The position numbers were made by a program, and so were the translations under genes. Below, in pieces: positions 32,064-42,186 of a stretch of 64,000 nucleotides of DNA. Every line of letters starts with the position of its first letter. Position 1 is the stretch's first letter. Source of the DNA: an uncultured Spirochaetaceae bacterium (GTDB lineage Bacteria; Spirochaetota; Spirochaetia; Sphaerochaetales; Sphaerochaetaceae); NCBI GenBank assembly GCA_944390725.1, contig CALXQU010000011.1, positions 1-64,000 on the forward strand, read 5' to 3'. The notes beneath the pieces were generated by a model. It did not search any database. It was not told the DNA's origin and was given only the letters and a program-made list of their open reading frames with translations.

Positions 32064-34610
32064 ATGGATGCGAAGGAAAGGCTCTATGGCCTTATCGATG
32101 AAGGCTATGCCCTTGTGTTCCCGACAGAGGAAAGCGCGCGTGCCTTCTCCGTCAGCTATGTGCGGGATAGGAGGAAGGGACTGCTGGCAGGGTCTGCCAT
32201 AGCGTTCGATACGTTCCAGGGGATGTTCTACGGGGAAAGCGAAGGCAGGCGGGAGGCTGATGATATCGATATCACGGTATTCTCCCATTATGCAGCTGCG
32301 AGGCTTTCCGATTCATTCACCTATTTCTCCTCGGCATCCTATCCGGAAGTGAAGGAAAGGATGAGCACCTTCATGAAGTCGATGCTCGCATCGATCGATG
32401 AGGTGATGGCATCCCCGGTGCGGAGGAAGGAAGCCCATCATGATGCTGCTATCATCCTCGGCCAGTACAGGCGCTATCTCGATGCGCTCTCGCTTTCCGA
32501 CAGGCGCCTTGGGCAGATGCGGATGCCTGCCCTCGGCAGGAGATATGCCCTCCTGATGCCGAAGGCATTCCCGAAGGAGCGCAGGCTTGCCAGCTTCATT
32601 GCCGGACAAGATGGTATCGCCATCATCGATGACCTTCCATCCGCAGAGCCGGTGCTCGAGAGCTACGCCAACGAGAAGAGCGAGCTGAGGAGCATGTTCA
32701 TCAGGATAAGGGAGCTTGCCGGCAAGGGCGTTGACCTTGCTGACATAATCATATCGTCGCCATCGCTTGACAGGGTAAGGCCATACTTGGAGAAGGAGGC
32801 ATACCTCCACTCAATCAGGCTTGCCTTCGTGTCGGGCTCATCCCCGCTGGAATCACCGGCAGGATCGTTCCTCTCCTCGCTGAGGGACATATACCAGTCG
32901 CATTACCAGATTGATGCCCTGAAGTCACTCTTCCTCAATCCTGCCATGCCATTCAGGCATCCGGAGGCCCTCCGTGCGTTCATAGGCAGGGCCATTGCCG
33001 ATTCGATAGCCTATGCGTCCGGAAGGCCGGCAGATGACAGGTATGCGCGCATAGAGGATGATGCGTATCCGGAGGCGAGGAGGTCATACCGGGCATTCCG
33101 CCGGGACCTGGACAGGCTGATGGCGGAGACCAGGCCGCGCAAGGCTGTCGAGCATCTGCACACGCTGATGTCCCATCTGCTGAAGGATGAGCAGTTCTCG
33201 GAAGACGAGGATGACAGGGACATGTACTCATTCGCGATGGATGCCCTCTCGTCATTCGCGGCGGCCGCGGAAAGGGCGGCGGAAGCGGGCTTCCCGATCT
33301 CGCGTCCTGTCTTCCCCGCATTCATCTCATACCTTGAGGGAATCAAGTATGTGCCGAGGAAGAAGGCTGGTGGCGTCAGGGTATATCCATTCGGCCAGGA
33401 TGCAGCCATCCCCGTGCGCTTCAGGTTCATAATCGGGCTCAACGAGAACGATGCGGCCAGGGTCGTGAAGGATGCCCCTTGCCTCTCGGACTATGAGGTG
33501 GAGGACAGGCCTGAGGATGATATCACGGCAGAGGTCCTGAAGGCATACGGGGCGATGACAGGCGAGCTCCATCTCTCAGCTTCCCAGGAGACGTATTCCG
33601 GTTCCGTCCTGCCTCTCATGAAGCTTGCCCGGCGGCAGGCCTCATCCCCCAGGGATGACCTCTGGCGCTTTGAGGGCTATCTGCCCTGCAGCATGATATT
33701 CCCTCTCCAGAAGGAGGGATACTCCGCCGCATCTGCCTCGTCATTCAGGCGGCGGCCATATGATGAGGACGTGGCAATGGGAGCTGCTGGGAAACCGCTT
33801 GCCGGGCAGCTGCGCATGAGCTTCTCGAAGGTGGACAAATACCGCAGGTGCCCGTTTGCCTATGCCATGGAGTATGGATTCGGCCTTGATGCGGACAGGG
33901 CATTCGTAAGCGGGCCTGTCGACCATCTTGAGATAGGGTCGAGGCTCCATTCCGTCTTCGAGGCCTTCTATGAGGAGGGCGGGCAGGATCCCGAGGAGCG
34001 CATACCCGCGATCTTCGATGAGGTGATGGCCCTATGGCAGGATGGGAAGATCCTCGAAGGGGATGGCACCATACGCAGCATGCGCCCATCCGCGTCGCGC
34101 CCATCCGCCATCCAGGTCATAAGCCTGAGGCGTAAATACGTTCCCAATATGGTACGCCTCGCCGTGATGATGAACTCCGAGACCGATACCATCAGCGGCG
34201 GTACGGAGAGGAAGTTCGTGCAGGAAGCCGAAGGCCATGGATACATCCTCGAGGGGAAGGCTGACAGGATCGCATCCTCTCCCTCGGGAGGGCTGGTGAT
34301 CTATGACTACAAGAAGGGGAGCGCGTTCAGCAGCGCGGACCTCGGCGATAAGAGCCTCCAGTTCTATATCTACAGGTTCCTTGCCGAAAGGGAGCTCCAC
34401 AGGCATGTCGAGAGGGCTGCCTTCGTGACGATCGCGGACTGCAGGATCTCCGATGCAGACCTCAGCCTGGGCGATGATGAGATGCTCTCCGTTCTCGATG
34501 AGGCAGCTGATGGGATGAGGAACGGCCGCTGGATAGCCATCCCCGATGATGGCAGATGCGGCAGGTGCGGATTCCGCACGATATGCAGGAGGAGGTTCTC
34601 TGTACAATGA
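32064..34610 (+). CDS. addB: AddB-like nuclease subunit of a double-strand-break repair complex
   Basis: 848 residues. The C-terminal third is a RecB-type PD-(D/E)XK nuclease: GKADRI followed by VIYDYKKGS. Four cysteines form an iron-sulfur site in the AddB/Cas4 style: one in YRRCPFAYAM and three in CGRCGFRTIC at the extreme C-terminus. The N-terminal region resembles a degenerate helicase and has no proper Walker A. B. subtilis AddB is about 1,160 residues, so this is a short form. The next gene, addA, overlaps by four bases. The two probably resect broken DNA ends for RecA. The frame runs open from far upstream, but ATG 32064 fits the promoter. Confidence 0.82.
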   Translation: MDAKERLYGLIDEGYALVFPTEESARAFSVSYVRDRRKGLLAGSAIAFDTFQGMFYGESEGRREADDIDITVFSHYAAARLSDSFTYFSSASYPEVKERMSTFMKSMLASIDEVMASPVRRKEAHHDAAIILGQYRRYLDALSLSDRRLGQMRMPALGRRYALLMPKAFPKERRLASFIAGQDGIAIIDDLPSAEPVLESYANEKSELRSMFIRIRELAGKGVDLADIIISSPSLDRVRPYLEKEAYLHSIRLAFVSGSSPLESPAGSFLSSLRDIYQSHYQIDALKSLFLNPAMPFRHPEALRAFIGRAIADSIAYASGRPADDRYARIEDDAYPEARRSYRAFRRDLDRLMAETRPRKAVEHLHTLMSHLLKDEQFSEDEDDRDMYSFAMDALSSFAAAAERAAEAGFPISRPVFPAFISYLEGIKYVPRKKAGGVRVYPFGQDAAIPVRFRFIIGLNENDAARVVKDAPCLSDYEVEDRPEDDITAEVLKAYGAMTGELHLSASQETYSGSVLPLMKLARRQASSPRDDLWRFEGYLPCSMIFPLQKEGYSAASASSFRRRPYDEDVAMGAAGKPLAGQLRMSFSKVDKYRRCPFAYAMEYGFGLDADRAFVSGPVDHLEIGSRLHSVFEAFYEEGGQDPEERIPAIFDEVMALWQDGKILEGDGTIRSMRPSASRPSAIQVISLRRKYVPNMVRLAVMMNSETDTISGGTERKFVQEAEGHGYILEGKADRIASSPSGGLVIYDYKKGSAFSSADLGDKSLQFYIYRFLAERELHRHVERAAFVTIADCRISDADLSLGDDEMLSVLDEAADGMRNGRWIAIPDDGRCGRCGFRTICRRRFSVQ

Positions 34611-37600
34611 CCTTTCAGGAGCTTCTGGCAAGGAACGGGATAAGGCTTTCCGCTGAGCAGGAGGCGGCAGTCTATGAGGATAGGGCCGCTGTCGTAAGCG
34701 CCGGGGCCGGAGCAGGGAAGACCACGGTCCTCTCCCTGCGCTTCGTACGCCTCGTGATGGAGCGCAAGGCGCATTCCGACCAGATCATGACGCTGACATT
34801 CACCAAGAAGGCCGCTGCCGAGATGTATGAGAGGATCTACAGGCTCCTTGGCTGCGCTGCGGAAGGCGATGGGTATCTGAAGGCCGAGATGGAGGAGCAT
34901 TTCCCCAAGGCAAGGATCTCGACGCTTGATTCGTTCTGGAGCGAGATCGCCCGGACGGATTCCATGCGGTATGGCGTCATGCGCGACTTCACGCTCCTTG
35001 AGGATGATGATGCGGAGGATATGGCCAGGAGGATCTTCATCGATATGGAGGATGATGCGGCGCTCCGTGCCGCATTGGAGGAGACCGCATCATTCATCTC
35101 CTCGGAGAGGCTTCTCGCGGAGCTTGTAAGGATAGCATCCGTGGCATCCGATGTGACGACGCCGTTCTCTGCGGAGGAGAATGCCAGATCTGCAGGGCTT
35201 TTCGCGGAGCTTGCCTCGGATTATGCGTCAGGACTGCTAGATGAAGCTGTCGATGCGCTGGAGGCTGCCGATAGCGATAATCCGGAAAACGCGCTCCATG
35301 ATGCCATTTCAGAGGATATAAGGCGCTACAGGAGCGGTGGGAAGGCATCATTCGATTACAGCCTCCGTACCGTGATGAGCAAGAGGTACAAGGAGCTCCG
35401 CGATGCCGTCAAGGGACTGAGGGAGGTTCTGGAGAGCGTTGGATGCTATCTCCATGGAAAGGATCTGCTTGACAGTTATGTGCGTCCGCTTTCCATCGTC
35501 ATCGAAGGCTTCATCGGTAGGCTACAGGCAGAGAAGCGGAGGCGCGGCGCGCTTACCTTCCATGATACCGAGGTCCTCTCCAGGAAGATCCTGCTCTCGA
35601 ACCTCGATGTGAGGGATTACTACAAGAGGAAGTACCGCTACATCATGATCGATGAGTTCCAGGACAACAACAGCTCCCAGCGTGACCTCCTCTTCCTCCT
35701 TGCGGAGAAGCCCGATGCGCATTCCGCATCCATACCTTCCCCGGAGGACCTGGAGCCTGACAAGCTCTTCTTCGTCGGCGATGACAAGCAGTCGATCTAC
35801 TATTTCAGGGGAGCTGACGTCTCCGTATTCAGGGAGCTCAATGATGATATACGGAGGATGGGCGGGAATCTCCTGTCCCTCACCATGAACTACAGGTCCG
35901 AGCCGGGGCTTATCGGATGGTTCTCCTTCGTATTCAGCAGCGTATTCAGCAGCGGCGCGGAACCGGATTCTGAGGAGCAGCTCCTTTCCTCATTCACCGG
36001 CAGGCCGTTCTCCCCATACTGGGCAGAGCACAGGGCGATGGGGAAGAGGGAGCCGTCACCTGGCATAAGCCCGCGGATAGTGATGGCCTCGCTTGAGGCG
36101 AAGCCGGATCCTGAGATGGCGTCTCCCGGCGAGTCGGAGGCTGTTTATATCGCGGATATGATCGAGCGTATGGTCTCGTCCGATGACTTCCTCGTTCCGG
36201 GCAAGGATGGCCCCAGGCGGCCTTCCCTTGCCGATATAGCGGTGCTGCTGCAGACTACGGCAGGCCAGCGTGACCTGGAGAAGGTCTTCAGGATGCGCGG
36301 CATCGGCTATGCAGTAGCGGAAAGCTCCTCAATCACCACGGAGGCCATCGCCAGCGATATCTACTCATTCCTCCAGTGCCTGGCATATCCTGATGACAAG
36401 CTGGCATACACGGCCCTCCTCAGGTCGCCATTTGCGAGGATTTCCGATGAAGGTCTCCTGTTCCTCGCGGACCGCGGGCCTGCCTGCATCGCATTCGCTG
36501 AGGAGCCGAGCTTCGAAAGGGATGATGACAGGGAGTCCTTCAGGAGCCTTGCGAGGCTGTATGCCAAGGCCAGGGCGATGGTAGGCCGCATGCCTATAGC
36601 GCATATACTCGATACCATCTACTACGAAGGCGGCTACCATGCATATCTTGCATCGCGTCCCGAGCTCGCTGTCTATGAAGACCACTTCAGCTATCTGTGG
36701 GAGGTCGCGAGGAGGTATGACGGGAAGGGCAGGGCGCTGGTCCTCTTCCTCGATTACCTCAGGCCGCTTCTCGGACAGCCAGAGAAGCTCGCAGGGGCCG
36801 CGATACAGCACTTCGAGGAGAATGCGGTATCGATCATGACGATACACAGGTCGAAGGGGCTCCAGTTCCCCATCGTTTTCCTTGCTGACTCCCAGCGTGG
36901 CGCATCATCGCAGAGCGCGAAGAACAAGCTTGCCGTGTATGAAGGCAGGAATCCGCTGATCATGGTCGATCCCGAGGAAGCAGGTTCATATCCCTTCTCG
37001 CGTCTGCTGAACAATGCAAGGGCCAGGAGGGAGGAGGCGGAGCGCGACAGGCTGCTTTATGTAGCCCTTACCAGGGCTTCTGCCCATCTGGTGATTACCG
37101 GGGTGAAGAGGAGGAATTCCGAAGGCAGCCTCTTCGCCAGGGTGATGGGGTCCGGAGGCGCATGCATTCCCGAGGAGATCCACTTGGCGCCGAAGCCTGG
37201 ATACGGCGATATTGAGAGGGTGCCGGCTGCCTGGTATGATAAGGAAGCTTATCCTGAGCCTGTGTCGAGCGAGAGGCGTATCGGGGTGAGGGCCTCGCTC
37301 ATCTATGACAGCGACAATTCATGGCAGGAGGGAAAGCGCCTGCCGTCCCTTCCTTCCGACAGCATAATCAGGGCGAGGGGGCTTTTCACCCAGTTCGGCA
37401 TAATGGCCCATGAGGCGGTGGAGTCCGCTATAGAAGGCAGGGAGCCTGCCTTCAGCTCCATACCCGGGTTGCCTGATAGCGAGTACAGAGCGCTTGAAGA
37501 TGATGCGCTTGCGATCCGTTCACGCTTCATTTCGTCCGGATTCTATGCCGAACTGGTCAAAGGAAGGAAGTCGGAGTGCGAAGTAAGGTTCTACTATCCT

Positions 37601-37843
37601 GATGGCGATTCCGTCATCGAGGGATCTGCGGACCTCATAGCGTATGATGGGGATTCGGCCCTTGTCGTCGACTTCAAGACAGACAGCGTGATGTGTCCTG
37701 AGGAGCATCTGGGGCAGATTACGAGATACGCGCAGGCGCTGACGGAGCTGGAAGGCGTCGAATGCAGATGCACGCTCCTTTACCTCAGGTCGATGGAAAG
37801 GAGCGCTATCTGGGATAAGGAAGGCAATGTCCTGGAAGGCTAG
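34607..37843 (+). CDS. addA: AddA-like helicase-nuclease
   Basis: 1,078 residues. UvrD-type superfamily 1 helicase motifs are in order: Walker A AGAGAGKTT (32-40), LTFTKKAAAEM, MIDEFQDNN, GDDKQSIYYFRGAD, MNYRS, IMTIHRSKGLQFPIVF and YVALTRA. A C-terminal PD-(D/E)XK nuclease is seen as EGSADLI then LVVDFKTDS. This is the AddA/RecB layout. The ATGA overlap with addB and GGAGG inside addB show one operon. The stop shares a CTAG with the stop of the convergent aminotransferase gene. Confidence 0.92.
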   Translation: MTFQELLARNGIRLSAEQEAAVYEDRAAVVSAGAGAGKTTVLSLRFVRLVMERKAHSDQIMTLTFTKKAAAEMYERIYRLLGCAAEGDGYLKAEMEEHFPKARISTLDSFWSEIARTDSMRYGVMRDFTLLEDDDAEDMARRIFIDMEDDAALRAALEETASFISSERLLAELVRIASVASDVTTPFSAEENARSAGLFAELASDYASGLLDEAVDALEAADSDNPENALHDAISEDIRRYRSGGKASFDYSLRTVMSKRYKELRDAVKGLREVLESVGCYLHGKDLLDSYVRPLSIVIEGFIGRLQAEKRRRGALTFHDTEVLSRKILLSNLDVRDYYKRKYRYIMIDEFQDNNSSQRDLLFLLAEKPDAHSASIPSPEDLEPDKLFFVGDDKQSIYYFRGADVSVFRELNDDIRRMGGNLLSLTMNYRSEPGLIGWFSFVFSSVFSSGAEPDSEEQLLSSFTGRPFSPYWAEHRAMGKREPSPGISPRIVMASLEAKPDPEMASPGESEAVYIADMIERMVSSDDFLVPGKDGPRRPSLADIAVLLQTTAGQRDLEKVFRMRGIGYAVAESSSITTEAIASDIYSFLQCLAYPDDKLAYTALLRSPFARISDEGLLFLADRGPACIAFAEEPSFERDDDRESFRSLARLYAKARAMVGRMPIAHILDTIYYEGGYHAYLASRPELAVYEDHFSYLWEVARRYDGKGRALVLFLDYLRPLLGQPEKLAGAAIQHFEENAVSIMTIHRSKGLQFPIVFLADSQRGASSQSAKNKLAVYEGRNPLIMVDPEEAGSYPFSRLLNNARARREEAERDRLLYVALTRASAHLVITGVKRRNSEGSLFARVMGSGGACIPEEIHLAPKPGYGDIERVPAAWYDKEAYPEPVSSERRIGVRASLIYDSDNSWQEGKRLPSLPSDSIIRARGLFTQFGIMAHEAVESAIEGREPAFSSIPGLPDSEYRALEDDALAIRSRFISSGFYAELVKGRKSECEVRFYYPDGDSVIEGSADLIAYDGDSALVVDFKTDSVMCPEEHLGQITRYAQALTELEGVECRCTLLYLRSMERSAIWDKEGNVLEG

Positions 37844-39063
37844 AGCGACCTGGCCGCCCTGTCCATCCTCTTCAGCGCCTCAAGCACGGACTTCCTTGAT
37901 GTGCCGTAGTTGAAGCGGACGAATTCCTTCCACATGCCTCCGAACCAGGTCCCGTCATTCACGCAGACCGCTGCCTTGGCGCCGAAGAAGCGAGAGAGGA
38001 TCCCGCCGCCTTCGCCGCCTGGGAATTCCTCCGGATGCCTTTCCACATAGTCCCTGGCCTTGCCATAGATCGCGGAGCAGTCGATGAAGGCTACGAACGA
38101 TGCATGGGACTGCACGATATGGAGCGGGGATCCGAGGTCCTCGAGGAGGCTGACCATCGCCTCAAGCGTGCCGGCAAGATAGGAGCAGAGCTCCCTGTTG
38201 TATTCCAGGCCGTCCCTGTATACGGCCTCTGCCAGCTCTCCGATCACGAGGCTGGGCTCGTCCAGGCGGCAGGCCCGCTCATTGCGGCGGAAGCGCTCCT
38301 TCTTCCCCTGGTCCGAGAAGACGATGAAGCCGCAATGCTCGCCGGCGATATTGAAGGTCTTGGATGGCGCGAAGAGCGTGATCGTGTCGGCTCCGATTCC
38401 CTCGTTGGCCTTCCCCATCGGGATATGTGTGGCTTCCGGATGCGCAAGGTCGGCGTGGATCTCATCCGAGATGACGGGAATGGAAAGGCCCTTCGCAGTC
38501 TCGAGCACGAAGCGGAGGTCATCTTCGGAGAAGACGATCCCTGATGGGTTCTGGGGCGAGCAGAAGAGTATCGCATCGGAATGCGATGCATCTTCCCTGA
38601 AGCGCTCCCTGTCGATCGAGAAGGCATGCGCCGCGCTGTCATAGGCAAGGCAGTGCTCGATGAATGTCCTGCCCAGGTCCGCCGTGATATCGCGGAAGGG
38701 CTTATAGGTAGGCGAGGGGACGAGTATCCTTGCCCCTGGCGGCGTGAAGAGCGAGAGGCAGGCCGATACGCCATGGAGCAGTCCCATCGAGTATGTGATA
38801 TCCTCAGCGGGTACTTCCCATCCATGGCGGACGCTGAGCCAGTGCGATGCCGCTTCCTCCAGCGTCCTGAATACCGGGTATCCATAGACGCCCAGTTCTG
38901 CGATCCTGAGCCCCGCGGCTTTCGCATGCTCCTCGGGGAGGAAGTCCATATCGGCAACCCAGAAGGGTTCCGCATCGGGGTTCGAGCATATCGACATGAT
39001 GGATGCCCTGTCCCATTTCACGCTGTTGGTGCCGCGCCTGGCGGCTGCTGTATCGAAATCCAT
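37840..39063 (-). CDS. PLP-dependent aminotransferase, PatB/MalY C-S lyase type
   Basis: 407 residues, fold type I. FWVADMDFLPEEH at the start, SPQNPSGIVFS, ISDEIHADL and the PLP lysine in APSKTFNIAG are the MalY/PatB pattern, which usually marks cystathionine beta-lyase-like enzymes that release thiol or homocysteine from C-S bonds. The frame extends upstream, but ATG at 39063 has AGGAGATAAAGG before it and begins with the normal N-terminus. It is the last gene of a reverse-strand unit after aroA and an EFR1 gene. Confidence 0.85.
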   Translation of the reverse strand: MDFDTAAARRGTNSVKWDRASIMSICSNPDAEPFWVADMDFLPEEHAKAAGLRIAELGVYGYPVFRTLEEAASHWLSVRHGWEVPAEDITYSMGLLHGVSACLSLFTPPGARILVPSPTYKPFRDITADLGRTFIEHCLAYDSAAHAFSIDRERFREDASHSDAILFCSPQNPSGIVFSEDDLRFVLETAKGLSIPVISDEIHADLAHPEATHIPMGKANEGIGADTITLFAPSKTFNIAGEHCGFIVFSDQGKKERFRRNERACRLDEPSLVIGELAEAVYRDGLEYNRELCSYLAGTLEAMVSLLEDLGSPLHIVQSHASFVAFIDCSAIYGKARDYVERHPEEFPGGEGGGILSRFFGAKAAVCVNDGTWFGGMWKEFVRFNYGTSRKSVLEALKRMDRAARSL

Positions 39064-39068
39064 ATCCT

Positions 39069-39830
39069 TTATCTCCTGATGAGCTCCTCTGACGGGACCG
39101 GGCCTCTGTACTGGCCCCTGGCCCCGGGGTAAGCTATGGCATTCTGTGGGCACCTGTGGTAGCAGGCGAAGCAGGAAATGCATTCGGAACCGAATTCAGG
39201 CCCCTTCTCCGACATCCTTATATTCCCCATGGGGCAGATCCTCTCGCAGAGCGAGCACTTTATGCATCTGCCATCCGCCGAGAGCCTGTTCCGCTGCGGG
39301 GTGATGGCCTTCATCGATACGGCCCTGATGAAGCGGAAGAGCGGGCCCCTCTTCGCAACCGAGATCGTCTCCTTCGCTATCTCGCCGGAAATCTCCCTGA
39401 GGCGTATATCCGCCTTGGCGAAGGCTTCCCGGGCCTTCTCCTCCGGCACGGCCTTCTTCTGCAGCGGAAGGTAGGCGTCAGGCATCTTGACACAGGCGGA
39501 ATAGGCGAGGGCGATGCCTATATCGCCGAGTTCCTTATCGAAGTCAGCGAGGGTATATAATGGCGTGCTGGCCATCGTAAGGAGCGCGAATACGTATTCC
39601 AGGGCACTGTTATCCCTTTGTGCCATGTATTCGCGTATGAATCTCCTCATAGGATATGCAACGCCCCAGCAGTAGGCAGGGAAGGCGAAGCCCAGGCATT
39701 CGGTATCATCCGGGATGGTCTCCTCGCCTGAGAGGACCTTCTCGATCAGCACCGTCCTGTATCCCTCGATCTTCCTTGCTGCGTACAGCGTATTGCCTGT
39801 TCCTGTGTATACTGCGATTATCCTTTCCAT
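39069..39830 (-). CDS. EFR1-type flavodoxin-ferredoxin fusion
   Basis: 253 residues. The N-terminus IIAVYTGTGNTLYAARKI is a flavodoxin-like phosphate-binding loop, and two [4Fe-4S] motifs lie near the C-terminus: CIKCSLCERICP and CISCFACYHRCP. This fits the EFR1 family of electron carriers, found in anaerobes, whose partners are not known. It lies one base after aroA and five bases before the aminotransferase start on the reverse strand. Confidence 0.85.
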   Translation of the reverse strand: MERIIAVYTGTGNTLYAARKIEGYRTVLIEKVLSGEETIPDDTECLGFAFPAYCWGVAYPMRRFIREYMAQRDNSALEYVFALLTMASTPLYTLADFDKELGDIGIALAYSACVKMPDAYLPLQKKAVPEEKAREAFAKADIRLREISGEIAKETISVAKRGPLFRFIRAVSMKAITPQRNRLSADGRCIKCSLCERICPMGNIRMSEKGPEFGSECISCFACYHRCPQNAIAYPGARGQYRGPVPSEELIRR

Positions 39831-39831
39831 A

Positions 39832-41088
39832 TCATCTCCTGAGCGAGCCGAGAAGGGTGAAGAAGGTGGGGAATGTCACTTCCGCGGCCTTTTCATCATC
39901 TATCGTGACAGGGCCATCCGACCCTGCCGAGAGCGATGCCATCGCCATGATAATCCGATGGTCCCCGAAGCCCTTCACGGAACCGCCATGTATCCTTCCC
40001 CTGCCATGGATGGCGAGCCCGTCAGGCTCTTCCTCCACGTCGATGCCGAGCGCCTCGAGGTCCTGCCTCATGCAGGCGATCCTGTCGGTTTCCTTGATCC
40101 TGGCCTGGGGGACGTTAAACAGCCTCGTGGTGCCTTCGGCGACAGCAGCCGTGGCAGCCAGGACAGGGAGCGTATCGGGAATGGCGTTGAGGTCGAACTC
40201 GCCGCCCATGAGGCGTTCCGGCCCCTGCACCGTCACAGCGTTCCCTTCCCAGGAGACCGTGCATCCCATCTGGCTGAGGATGCCCAGTATCGCCTTGTCG
40301 CCCTGCGGGTCCGCGGGGTCGAGCCCTTTCACGGTTATCGAGGTACCTGCCATCGCTGCCATGCAGAAGAAGAACGAGGCGGATGAGTAGTCCCCGTTGA
40401 TATAGCTTTCAAAGCCTCTGTAGCGCTGCCCGCCCTTTATCCGCGAGACCATGTAGTCATCCGAGATCTGGAAGCTGATTCCCTGCGAGCGCAGCCATCC
40501 CAGCGTGAGGGAGACATACGGCTTCTCATACAGCAGCGAGCATCTGATCTCCGTATCGCCCTCGGCCATCGGCGCTCCCAGCAGCAGCCCTGAGAGGTAC
40601 TGGCTTGATTTGCATTCGATGACCGTGCTTCCGCCCCTGATGGGCCCTAGTACCCTTACCGGAGGCCTCCCTCCTGCCGTCTTGACTTCGCATCCGAGGT
40701 CCCTGAGCGCATCGGCAAGCGGGCCGACAGGCCTGGACCTGAGCTGCTCATCGCCTGTAATCGTGACAGGTATCCCAAGAGAGGCCGCCATCGGCAGCAG
40801 CAGGTACTCCGTGGTGCCGCTGTTGCCGGCATCGATGGAGAGCGAATCCGGCATCGCCATGTCCCTTGAGTCGACGATGGCTTCCTTCATCCCCTCATCG
40901 AACGATACCCTGGCGCCTGCCTGGATGATGGCATCTATGCATGACTGCGTATCTGCGGAGATGAGCGGATTCGATATCCTGGAGATATCCCTGGCGAAGA
41001 ATGCGATCAGGAATGCCCTGATCGTCTGGCTCTTCGATGCCGGAACCGATACCGTCCCGGCTGGTCTTGATGGGCTGAGGGTGATCAT
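39832..41088 (-). CDS. aroA: 3-phosphoshikimate 1-carboxyvinyltransferase (EPSP synthase)
   Basis: 418 residues, usual length. Visible motifs are ISNPLISADT, the substrate loop DAGNSGTTEYLLLPM, RSRPVGPLADALRDLG and RIKETDRIACM near the C-terminus. The enzyme joins phosphoenolpyruvate to shikimate 3-phosphate in the cytoplasm, the sixth step of the shikimate pathway. It is the first gene of a three-gene unit. No Shine-Dalgarno precedes the ATG, and a TATAAT ends six bases before it. No other shikimate gene lies in the window. Confidence 0.95.
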   Translation of the reverse strand: MITLSPSRPAGTVSVPASKSQTIRAFLIAFFARDISRISNPLISADTQSCIDAIIQAGARVSFDEGMKEAIVDSRDMAMPDSLSIDAGNSGTTEYLLLPMAASLGIPVTITGDEQLRSRPVGPLADALRDLGCEVKTAGGRPPVRVLGPIRGGSTVIECKSSQYLSGLLLGAPMAEGDTEIRCSLLYEKPYVSLTLGWLRSQGISFQISDDYMVSRIKGGQRYRGFESYINGDYSSASFFFCMAAMAGTSITVKGLDPADPQGDKAILGILSQMGCTVSWEGNAVTVQGPERLMGGEFDLNAIPDTLPVLAATAAVAEGTTRLFNVPQARIKETDRIACMRQDLEALGIDVEEEPDGLAIHGRGRIHGGSVKGFGDHRIIMAMASLSAGSDGPVTIDDEKAAEVTFPTFFTLLGSLRR

Positions 41089-41094
41089 ACCGGG

Positions 41095-41100
41095 ATTATA
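41095..41100 (-). promoter_or_regulatory. -10 element placed for a leaderless mRNA (aroA)
   Basis: Perfect TATAAT on the reverse strand ends six bases before the aroA ATG, with no Shine-Dalgarno between. -35 is not convincing. Confidence 0.55.
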
Positions 41101-41126
41101 GTTGGTTCATCCGATGAGGAAAAGGC

Positions 41127-42146
41127 TCAGCGGCCTATCAGCTTCCTGGACGTGCTGGAAGGGATATCAAGGCGGGAGCCGAAGCTGCTTCCCATGCCAT
41201 ATGATGACGGGCTGTAGCTTGTCCTGCTGCCGCAGCGCCTGAGCACGACGTCGCCGCTGTAGAGGATCTCCTTCGCCTTCCTCTCGTTTTCCGTCGAGAT
41301 CAGCGCCAGGGATGGTCCGCTGCTGCTGCCGAGCCTGGCCCTGAGCTCCGCTATCGCGCCGAGGATGAACGATGATGACCTGACATGCTTCCCATCCCTG
41401 CGGAGCCTGGCGATCTCCTTCTCCGAGGCGGAGATGATGTATGTATATATGTAGACGGCGAGTTCCGTCTCGGCCAGCGAGCCGTGGATGCGTACGGTCC
41501 TGAGCCCATCGCTGCCTGTCCAGCGGAGGCCGAACACGCCCGTGGCGGAGCGGAGATAGGAGAGGAGATGGGGGATGTATCCCGGCAGCCTGTATCCGGA
41601 GCAGAGGTCTGCCGTGTAGATGGCATCATCGCCGGCGGCGGGCGTGTCCCTGCATTCCATCATCAGCTGCTGTGCCTTGAGGATTGCCTGGGAGGCCTCG
41701 CTCTCGAAAGGCGATGAGGAAAGCGCCATCAGCTTGCGGATCCTTTCCCTTAGGGACCTGTCCCTGTCTGCCGCTGTCCGTATCCTGCTCTTGCTGAAGT
41801 CCCTGTCCAGGCCCAGCATGGCGCAGTATTCCCGGAAACGCGGCGAGTGGCCGCCTATGGAGCCATTCAGCCTGAAATCAAGCGCGTGGGCAAGCTCGTG
41901 GAGGAAGATGCCCTTCGCATCCTCTGCGGTGAGGCAGCCATCCTCGCCGATCACTATCGAATCAGCTTCCGGGTCGTAGAAGCCGAGCCTGCCGCCTTCG
42001 AGCGGAGGCGATATGACCAGATGGAGGGTGAAGGGGGAGGAGATGATGCCTGCTGCCATCAGCCCGGCTTCCTTCTCGCGCATGATCCCCTGCAGCTCCG
42101 ATGCGATCCTGATGATGGCTTTGCTCTGCGCCTGTATCCTGGTCAT
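41127..42146 (-). CDS. SprT-like zinc protease domain plus DUF2786-type region
   Basis: 339 residues. HELAH at 83-87 and the third ligand in GGHSPRF (His100) form a SprT-like zinc site. After residue 130 the sequence RERIRKLMALSSSPFESEASQAILKAQQLM matches the DUF2786 pattern. The combination occurs in prophages and bacterial chromosomes. A role as a DNA-linked-protein protease, like eukaryotic SPRTN, is possible but is inference. It is divergent from rimO over a 47-base gap, and its own -10 element lies six bases from the ATG. Confidence 0.75.
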   Translation of the reverse strand: MTRIQAQSKAIIRIASELQGIMREKEAGLMAAGIISSPFTLHLVISPPLEGGRLGFYDPEADSIVIGEDGCLTAEDAKGIFLHELAHALDFRLNGSIGGHSPRFREYCAMLGLDRDFSKSRIRTAADRDRSLRERIRKLMALSSSPFESEASQAILKAQQLMMECRDTPAAGDDAIYTADLCSGYRLPGYIPHLLSYLRSATGVFGLRWTGSDGLRTVRIHGSLAETELAVYIYTYIISASEKEIARLRRDGKHVRSSSFILGAIAELRARLGSSSGPSLALISTENERKAKEILYSGDVVLRRCGSRTSYSPSSYGMGSSFGSRLDIPSSTSRKLIGR

Positions 42147-42152
42147 GATGCG

Positions 42153-42186
42153 ATGATAGCATTTCCCCGCGCTTTTGGTTTAGAGT
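42153..42186. promoter_or_regulatory. Two -10 elements in the 47-base divergent gap, both placed for leaderless mRNAs
   Basis: On the reverse strand TGCTATCAT (hexamer 42158-42153) ends six bases before the ATG of the SprT-like gene. On the forward strand TAGAGT (42181-42186) ends seven bases before the GTG of rimO. Neither gene has a Shine-Dalgarno. The forward hexamer is weaker than the reverse. Confidence 0.5.
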
